Part shown: positions 57,489 through 64,000 of the stretch, one piece after another
How the letters are laid out: every line of letters begins with the position of its first letter
Numbering within the stretch: position 1 is the stretch's first letter
Assembly (NCBI RefSeq): GCF_024166365.1
Contig: NC_064837.1
Coordinates: 79,541,553 to 79,605,552, forward strand
Source: Elephas maximus indicus
Lineage: Eukaryota > Chordata > Mammalia > Proboscidea > Elephantidae
DNA: 64,000 nt
Reading direction: 5' to 3'
Program-made: the position numbers and the translations under genes
The notes under the pieces: model-generated
Told to the model about the DNA's origin: nothing
Databases searched by the model: none
Seen by the model: the letters and a program-made list of their open reading frames with translations, nothing else

Positions 57489-57965
57489 TGTCTTAGTTAT
57501 CTAATGCTGCTATAACAGAAATACCACAAGTGGATAGTTTTAACAAAGAGAAGTCTATTTCCTCGCAGTAAAGTAGGCTAAAAGTCCAAATTCAGGCTGT
57601 TAGCTCCAGGGGAAGCTCTTTCTATTGGCCTTCTCATCAATCTAACCCCAGACTAGGAGCTTCTTCGTGCAGGGACCCTGGGTCCAAAGGATGCACCCTG
57701 CTCCTGGCATTGCATTCCTGGTGGTATGAGGTCCCCCTGTCTCTCTGCTTGCTTCTTTCTTTTGTATCTCAAGAGATTGTCTTAAGACACAATCCAATCC
57801 TGTAGATTGAGTCCTGCCTCACTAACACAACTGCCTCCCACTCTCCCTCATTAACATCCTAGAGGCGGGATTTACAACATAGAGGAAAATCACGCAATAC
57901 TGGGAATCATGGCCCAGCCCACTTGATACACATATTTTTTGGAGGACATAATTCAGTCCATGATG
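57489..57965 (-). mobile_element. MaLR-type solo LTR in L1, TSD CTGGG
   Basis: Flanked by CTGGG at 57484-57488 and 57966-57970. The insert starts 'tgtcttagttatctaatgct' and ends 'cataattcagtccatgatg'. It shares its body with 33678-34228. Confidence 0.83.
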
Positions 57966-60899
57966 CTGGGCCTCTTCCCTTTCCATATGAAGTTGGTGAA
58001 TTTTTTCTCCATCTCGTTAAAAAATACCTTTGGATTTTGGATTAGGATTGCATTGTATCTGTAGATCCCTTTGGGTAGAATTGACATTTTCAAAATGTTG
58101 AGCATGGTATGTTTATGTACTTTTATAGGTCTTTTTTGGTTTCTTGCAGTAGTGTCTTGTAGTTTTCTTCATGTAGGTCTTTTACATCTCTGGTTAGGTT
58201 TATTCCTAAGTACTTTATCTCCTTGGGTGGTATTGATTTGTGATTTCCTTTTCTACGTTCTTTTTGTTGGCGTAGACGAATCCAGCTGATTTTTGTATGT
58301 TTATCTTGTACCCTGATACTTTGCTGAAAATCTTCTATTAGTTCCAGTAGTTTTCTTGTGGATTCTTTGGGGGTGTTCTGTGTATAAGATCATATCATAT
58401 GTGAATAGGGATACTTTTACTTCTTCCTTACCAATTTGGATGTGCTTTATTTCTTTTTCTTGCCTTATTGCTCTGGCTAGGACCGCCAGCACAATGTTGA
58501 ATAAGAGTGGTGGTAAAGGGCGTCCTTTTCTGGTTTCTGTTCTCAAGGGGAATGCATTCAGTCTCTGTCTGTTCAGAATGATACTGACTCTTGGTTTGGT
58601 ATAAATGCCCTTCATTATGTCAATGAATTTCCCTTCTATTCTTATTTTGCTGAGAATTTTTATCAGGAATGGGTTTTGGACTTTGTCAAATCCCTTTTCT
58701 GCATCAGTTGATAAGATCATGTGGTTCTTATCTTTTTTTTATGTGAGGGATTACATTGATTTTCTGATGTTAAACCATCCCTGCATACCTGCTATGAACC
58801 CCACTTAATCATGATGAGCTATTTTTTTGATATGCTGTTGAATTCTATTGGCTAGAATTTTGTTGAGAATTTTTACACCTATGTTCATGATGGATATTGG
58901 TCTGTAATTTTCTTTTTTTGTGGTGTCTTTACCTGGATTTGGTATCAGGGTTATGCTGGCTCCATAGAATGAGTTTGGGAGTATTCCATCCTTTTCTATG
59001 CTCTGAAATACCTTTAGTAGTAGTGGCGTTAACTCTTCTCCGAAAGTTTCGTAGAATTCTCCAGTGAAGCTGCCTGCACCAGGGCTTTTTTTTTTTTTAT
59101 TACCTCTTCAATCTATACTTTTGTTAAGTGTCTTAGTTTTTTCACCTCTATTTTTTTTTTTTATTTGTATTAGTTTAGGTAGATACTGTGTTTCTAGAAA
59201 TTTATCCATTTCCTCTAGGTTTTCAAATTTGTTGGAGTACAATTTTTCATAGTATTCTGTTATGATCCTTTTTATTTCAGTTGGGTCTGTTGTGATATCG
59301 CCCATCTCATTTCGTATCCAGGTTATTTGCTTCCTCTCCTGTTTTTCTTTTGTTAGTTTGGCCAATGGTTTGTCGATTTTTAAAAATCTTTGGAAAGAAC
59401 CGACTCCTGGTCTTGTTGACTCTTTCAATTGTTTATCTATTTCTATTTCATTTATTTCTGCTCTGATCTTTATTATTTCCTTTCTTCTGGTGCCTGATGG
59501 CTTCTTTTGCTGTCTTTTTATGAGTTTGAGTTGTAGGGTTGACATTTTGATTTTGGCCCTTTCTTCTTTTTGGATGGGTGCATTTATTGCTATAAATTGA
59601 CCTCTGAGCACTGCTTTGGCTGTGTCCCAAATGTTCCAGTAAGGTGTGTTTTCATTCTCACTTAATTCTATGAATTTCTTGATTCAGCCCTTGATTTCTT
59701 CTATAGCCCAGTAGTTTTTGAGCAAGGTGATGTCAGTTTCCATGTATTTGATTTTTTTTTTCCTTGCTGTTTCTGTTACTGATTTCTGCTTTTATGGCAT
59801 TATGGTCAGAAAAGATGCTTTGTAATATTTTGGATTTTGTTAAGGATTGCTTTGTGACCTAAAATGTGGTCTATTCTGGAGATTGTTCCATGTTTGTTGG
59901 AAAAGAATGTATACTTCGGTGCTGTCGGGTAGAGTGTTCTCTGTATATCTATGAGGTCAAGTTGATTGATTGTGGTACTTAGATCTTCCGTATCTTTATT
60001 GAGCTTCTTTCTAGATGTTCTGTCCTTCGCCAAAAGTGGTATGTTGAAGTCTCCTATTATTGTGGAACCGTCTATTTCTCTTTTCAATGCTGTTAGAGTT
60101 TGTTTATGTATTTTGGAGCCTTGTCATTTGGTGTGTATATATTTATTATGGTTATGTCCTCCTGGTTTATTGACCCTTTAATCATTATATGGTATCCTTC
60201 CTTATCCTTTGTGGTGGATTTTTCTTTAAAGTCTATTTTGTCAGAGATTAATATTGCCACTCCTGCTCTTTTTTACTTGTTTGCTTGATATCTATATATT
60301 TCCATCCTTTGAGTTTTAGTTTGCTTGTGTCTTTGAGTCTAAGGTGTGTCTCTTGTAGCAGAATATAGATGGATTGAGTTTTTTTTTAATCCATTCTGTC
60401 ACTCTCTGCCTCTTTATAGGTGCATTTAGTCCATTTACATTCAGTGTAATTACTGATAGCTATGAGTTTTTTTTTTTTATGAGTTTACTCCTATCGTTAT
60501 TTTATTTTTTGTGGTGTTGACAGTTTCTTTGTTCCATTTAATTTTCTGTGCTGGGTCATTTTTCTTTATGTATTTTCATTATAGTCGATTTTGTGTTTGC
60601 TGAGTCTTTACATTTTTCTTCTTTTTTATTTTGATGGGTAGTTTGTTAGCTTCCTTGTGGTTATGGTTATGTTATAATTTACCTTTATTTTTCTAAGTTT
60701 AAAGTGATCTTTTATTTCTTGATACTGCTTTAACTTCCTCTCGATATGGTAATTCTTTGAGTACAGTGTTTATTCCCTTTTTTTTTTGACATTGTCATTG
60801 TTTTCATAGTGACGTCTCTGGTTTCCTATTTTCAGCCTTTGAGCTTTGACTTGTCTTTGTGACTTCCCTAAATGGGTTGATAACTGGTTGATCTCTCCT

Positions 60900-61990
60900 G
60901 TGTTCTAGTGTTGGATTGTTGTCTGATGTTGTTGGTTCTCTAACCAGATGACTCCTTTAATATTTCTTGTAATTTTGGTTTTTTTTTTTTTTAACCAATT
61001 CCCTTAACTTCTGTTTATCTGGAAATGACCTAATTACACCACAATATTTGAGAGACAGTTTTGCTGGATATATAATTCTTTGCAGGCAATTGTTTTTCCT
61101 TCAAGGCTTTATATATGTCATCCCATTGTCTTCTTGGCTGCATGATTTCTGCTGAGTAGTCAGAGCTTAGTCTTATTGGTTCTCCTTTGTAGGTGACTTT
61201 TCATTTAACCTTAGCTGCTCTGAAGACTCTGTCTTTGGTTTTGGCAAGTTTTATTATAATGTGTGTTGGTGACTTTTCTTTTGGGTTCTAACTTGTGTGG
61301 GGTTTGTTGAGCTTCTTGGACAGATATCTTCTCATCTTTCATGATATCAGGGAAGTTTTCTGCCAGCATGTCTTCAACAATTCTCTCTGTATTTTCTGTT
61401 CTCCCCACCACCCCTGTTCTGGTAGTCTGATCACTCGTAGGTTTTTCCTTTTGATAGCTTCCCACACAATTCTTAGGCTTTCTTCATTTTTCTAATTCTT
61501 TTTTTCTGATTTTTTCTTAAATAAATTGGCGTCAAGGGATTTATCTTCAATCTCACTAATTCTGACTTTCATTGCCTCAATTCTCCTGTGACTTTCTACT
61601 GAGTCGTCAAATTCTGAAATTTTATTGTTAATCTTTTGGATTTCTAGTTGCTGTGTCTCTATGGTTTCTAAAAGCCTGTTAAATTTGTCATTTTGTTCTT
61701 GTATTGTTTTCCTCTATTGCTTTGTCTGTGTGTTCTTTGGCTTGGTCTGAGTTTTGTCTGTGCTCCTTAATCTCTTGGTGAGCTCTGTGTATTAGTTTTT
61801 TGAATTCTATCTCATGTAATTCCATTACCTTATCTCCCTCCAGAAAGTTTCCTGGTTCTTTATTTTGGTCGCTTCTTGAAGCCGTCTTGACCTGCTTCTT
61901 TATGTGATTTGATATTGACTTTTATCTCTGAACCATCAATAAATTATTATATTTACTTATTGTATGTTTGTTTACCATGTTCGAGCTTTT
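60900..61990 (-). pseudogene. L1 ORF1 remnant, reverse
   Basis: Frame 61465-61211 reads IVEDMLAENFPDIMKDEKI, then QEAQQTPHKLEPKRK, the RRM to C-terminal part of L1 ORF1. The upstream part (61.5-61.9 kb) has coiled-coil-like sequence on the minus strand. Broken by stops. Confidence 0.7.
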
Positions 61991-63300
61991 TGCTATGTTT
62001 TGTTTTGATATGCCCAAGTAGGCTGGGTGTATGAGCTACTTTGGTTATTTGTGTCTTTGAAGCTTTCGAGTCCTATCTTCAGGTGGTTAGAGTAGCTACT
62101 AGTGTGTGAGCTCAGGAGTCTGTTCACTTCTCTTGTGCAGGTGTTGCACAAGTGTCTAGGCAGTTGGTCACTAAGTGTATGGTACAGGCTCTCACCTACA
62201 GTCCTAGATAGGCTATGTAGCGGTGTTTGGAGCAGGTACAGGTTGCAGTAGGGGAATATGTGCAGAGCAAGGCAGGGGACTGACTACTACCCCTGAGGGC
62301 CTGGGTGGACAGTGTGTCCCTGTCCCCTAGAGTCCGTAGTGGGGGGGGTATTGCAGCTAGTCCTTGGGCAGCCAGTGCTATTGGCTGGAGAGACTGGGAG
62401 GCACCACTTATTCTCAGATCCCTGTCGTGGGTGGTCCTGTCAGCCCTCAAGCCTCTGATGCATGTGGGTGATGTCCTTGCTTAATGGACAGGGTGTTGTC
62501 AAATATCACAGATCCGCACCTCCCTCTTGGCTGCTGCAGTTGAAAATGGACTTCACGTGCATGCCCTGTTGTTTTATTCTAATGAGGGCGTGTGGTGTTG
62601 AATTGGCCAGCACAGGTCTAGACAGGTGAAATGCGCTGCATGTCTGTGGGCCCCTTATGCCAGTGGCTGGATGAAAGGACAGGGCCTCCAGACCTGCCCT
62701 GAGTGCCTGGCTTAGAGATCATGGTGTTTTTTTAAGCTGGGTGACCAGTGTGGGAGCAGATACTCCTGAGTTACAGCGTAGGAGTCATGGCAGTTGTTGA
62801 ATACTGCCAGACTGGTGTCAAAGCAGAGTGGGGTGGAAGGTGGGTGAGGGGAAAAAAGTGCTTCTCTGCTGTCAAACTCTGTGGAGAAGGGGTTATTTTG
62901 CCCCCCTTGTGGTAGGTTAGACATTTGCACTTAAGTTTCGCAGGTCCAGTGCCACTTGCACCCAGCTCCTCAGGCGTGTGCAGACTTGCCACTGCCTGTT
63001 GCCACCTGATGTGGTGAGGTGCTACTGCTCACCTCAGCCCAAATGCTACCATTCACCTGAGTCTGTGTGCACAGGCTGACCAAGCCAGCAGGGTGCCAGC
63101 AACCTCATGACTGGGACTTCTTTGCTGCTTTTGAATTGTCTCTCCTTCCCCCACCCCTCATTTCTACTCTTCATCTTTGTCTTTGTCTTTGATGATCAGG
63201 GCTCCTAAATTGTCATATATAATCGATTCACTTGTTTTTGAGGCCTTTGTTGTAAGAGGGATGACAGGAAGTGTCTGACTATTCCGCCATCTCAGCCTCG
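61990..63300 (-). promoter_or_regulatory. L1 5'UTR, non-monomeric type
   Basis: About 1.3 kb, GC-richer than ORF sequence and without the 170-bp monomers of the first L1. It contains a G-run at 62341-62348 on the plus strand. The 5' terminus at about 63300 has the 'GAGATGGCGGAAT' box (minus strand), typical of L1 starts. Promoter role inferred from L1 biology. Confidence 0.65.
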
Positions 63301-63309
63301 CTCTCTGTT

Positions 63310-63585
63310 GTTTAATTTTTAGAGATAATGGTGCTTTTTTTAAAAAAAAAAAAGAAGAAAAGAGGTCTTATTATTTGAAATACAAAATGAAATATCAATG
63401 GATAAAATGGTAGATGCTTTGGATTTGCTTCAAAATATTGTACTGGACGTAGGAGTGGATAAGGAAGGATTGCCCACTGAGTTGATGATTTTTGGAACTG
63501 AATAATGGGTATATGAGGCTTCATTATACTATTCAGTCCACTTTTGTGCATGTTTGAAATTATCCATAGTAACTGTTTTTGTTAA
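63310..63585 (+). repeat. Old L1M 3' end
   Basis: 'ttggatttgcttcaaaatat', 'tgagttgatgatttttggaa', 'ctgaataatgggtatatgag', 'ttcattatactattcagtcc' and 'acttttgtgcatgtttgaaa' is the standard 3'UTR end of old L1s. Confidence 0.8.
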
Positions 63586-63639
63586 AGATTTTTCTTTGAT
63601 TCTTCTCTCTTCATCACTGCTCAAATCTAATGTACCGTC

Positions 63640-64000
63640 ATAACCTGTGGATTTTATCTCTGAAATATTTTTCTCTAGACCATCCACTTGTTTCCACCTC
63701 TATGATCACCAGCCCAGCGTAAGCTTGTATCATTCCATTGAAACTGCTACAGGAGCCCTGTCTTGTCTACTGATATCTGCCCAAGACCCTCTATCTTTTC
63801 TTCACCCAGCAAGCAGAGTGAGCTGCTTAGAAAGCTTCAATGGATCCACATTGCCCTTTAAATAAAAACAAAACAAAATAAAAACCTTACTAACATGGTC
63901 TACAAGGCCTAGCAGGATTTTGCTCCGGTATACCTTTCAAGCAGCAAACCTTCTTGGCTGTTTTTTTGTACCTATTCAAAATAGGCTTTTTTTTTCTTCT
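63640..64000 (+). repeat. L2-type LINE fragment
   Basis: 'agcttcaatggatccacatt', 'gccctttaaataaaaacaaa' and 'acatggtctacaaggcctag' fits the L2 consensus order with an A-rich insertion. It runs off the window end. Confidence 0.6.

Larger units (their letters stand above)
56090..60480 (-). pseudogene. L1 ORF2 remnant, reverse
   Basis: The endonuclease block at 60087-59806 reads GDFNIPLLAKDRTSRK and ends in IDHILGHKAILNKI, the SDH-type motif region. The linker block spans 59611-59108. The RT block at 58720-58301 has [12 protein letters not shown], but the catalytic motif reads [10 protein letters not shown], so one of the two aspartates is replaced. C-terminal sequence is at 56480-55978. The third block at 57.4-58.3 kb is present but interrupted by an LTR. 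The protein is not makeable. Confidence 0.85.
56070..63300 (-). mobile_element. Long L1 LINE, reverse, to its 5' end
   Basis: The right end reads 'attccgccatctcagcctcg', the reverse of a typical L1 start. The order then follows, leftward, a GC-richer 5'UTR (61.95-63.3 kb), ORF1 (about 60.95-61.95), ORF2 (about 56.1-60.48) and a truncation before the 3'UTR where the RTE begins. Three later insertions are nested in ORF2 (56503-56583, 57121-57304, 57489-57965). Many frame breaks. Confidence 0.9.

Noticed and set aside
1-64000. A novel defence, biosynthetic or mobile gene system
   Set aside because: Apart from NPBWR1 and the OASL-like remnant, all sizeable frames trace to L1, RTE or low-complexity sequence. 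Nothing clusters like a system.

Overview
The window is mammalian nuclear DNA, almost certainly from an afrotherian and most likely an elephant or close relative. The argument rests on repeats. Several tRNA-derived SINEs carry the AfroSINE signature (an 'aaaccctggtgg' head and a 'ctatgagtcggaatcgac' tail). RTE/BovB-type LINEs and their short derivatives are present, and so are long L1 elements with related 3' ends. The species was not tested by any database search.

Only one intact protein-coding gene is supported: an intronless class A GPCR on the minus strand at 49973..50959. I recognise it as NPBWR1 (GPR7, the neuropeptide B/W receptor 1). It lies in a GC-rich, CpG-dense island at about 49.2-51.6 kb that contrasts sharply with the AT-rich, repeat-laden remainder.

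Region by region: 1-1.2 kb holds ancient L1/MIR remnants. 1.2-9.9 kb is a nearly full-length but mutated L1 whose 5'UTR is a tandem array of about nine pyrimidine-rich monomers of about 170 bp. 10.3-14.7 kb contains dispersed, decayed exons of an OAS/OASL-family gene (parts of the nucleotidyltransferase core, then both ubiquitin-like domains with an in-frame stop and a frameshift). 14.8-24.4 kb is a mix of L2, MIR, LTR fragments, a locally duplicated segment and a minus-strand RTE. 24.8-33.4 kb is an L1-rich block in which an old L1 has been split by a 1,049-bp solo LTR and by a younger 5'-truncated L1. 33.4-49 kb is largely unique non-coding DNA sprinkled with SINEs. 49.2-51.6 kb is the NPBWR1 island. 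52.2 kb carries a perfect six-copy 28-bp minisatellite. 53-56 kb holds two opposed RTE copies, one split by a 990-bp solo LTR. 56.1-63.3 kb is a minus-strand L1 reaching to its 5' end and carrying three nested insertions. The last 700 bp are L1M and L2 remnants.

There is no operon-like cooperation here. The gene-level content is one neuropeptide receptor in a gene-poor, retroelement-rich neighbourhood plus one dead innate-immunity-type gene. I found no undescribed functional system. The best leads are the OASL-like pseudogene in an unexpected neighbourhood and the layered insertion structures. Repeat family names come from memory of consensus sequences, and boundaries are by eye, so most are good to about 10-50 bp.
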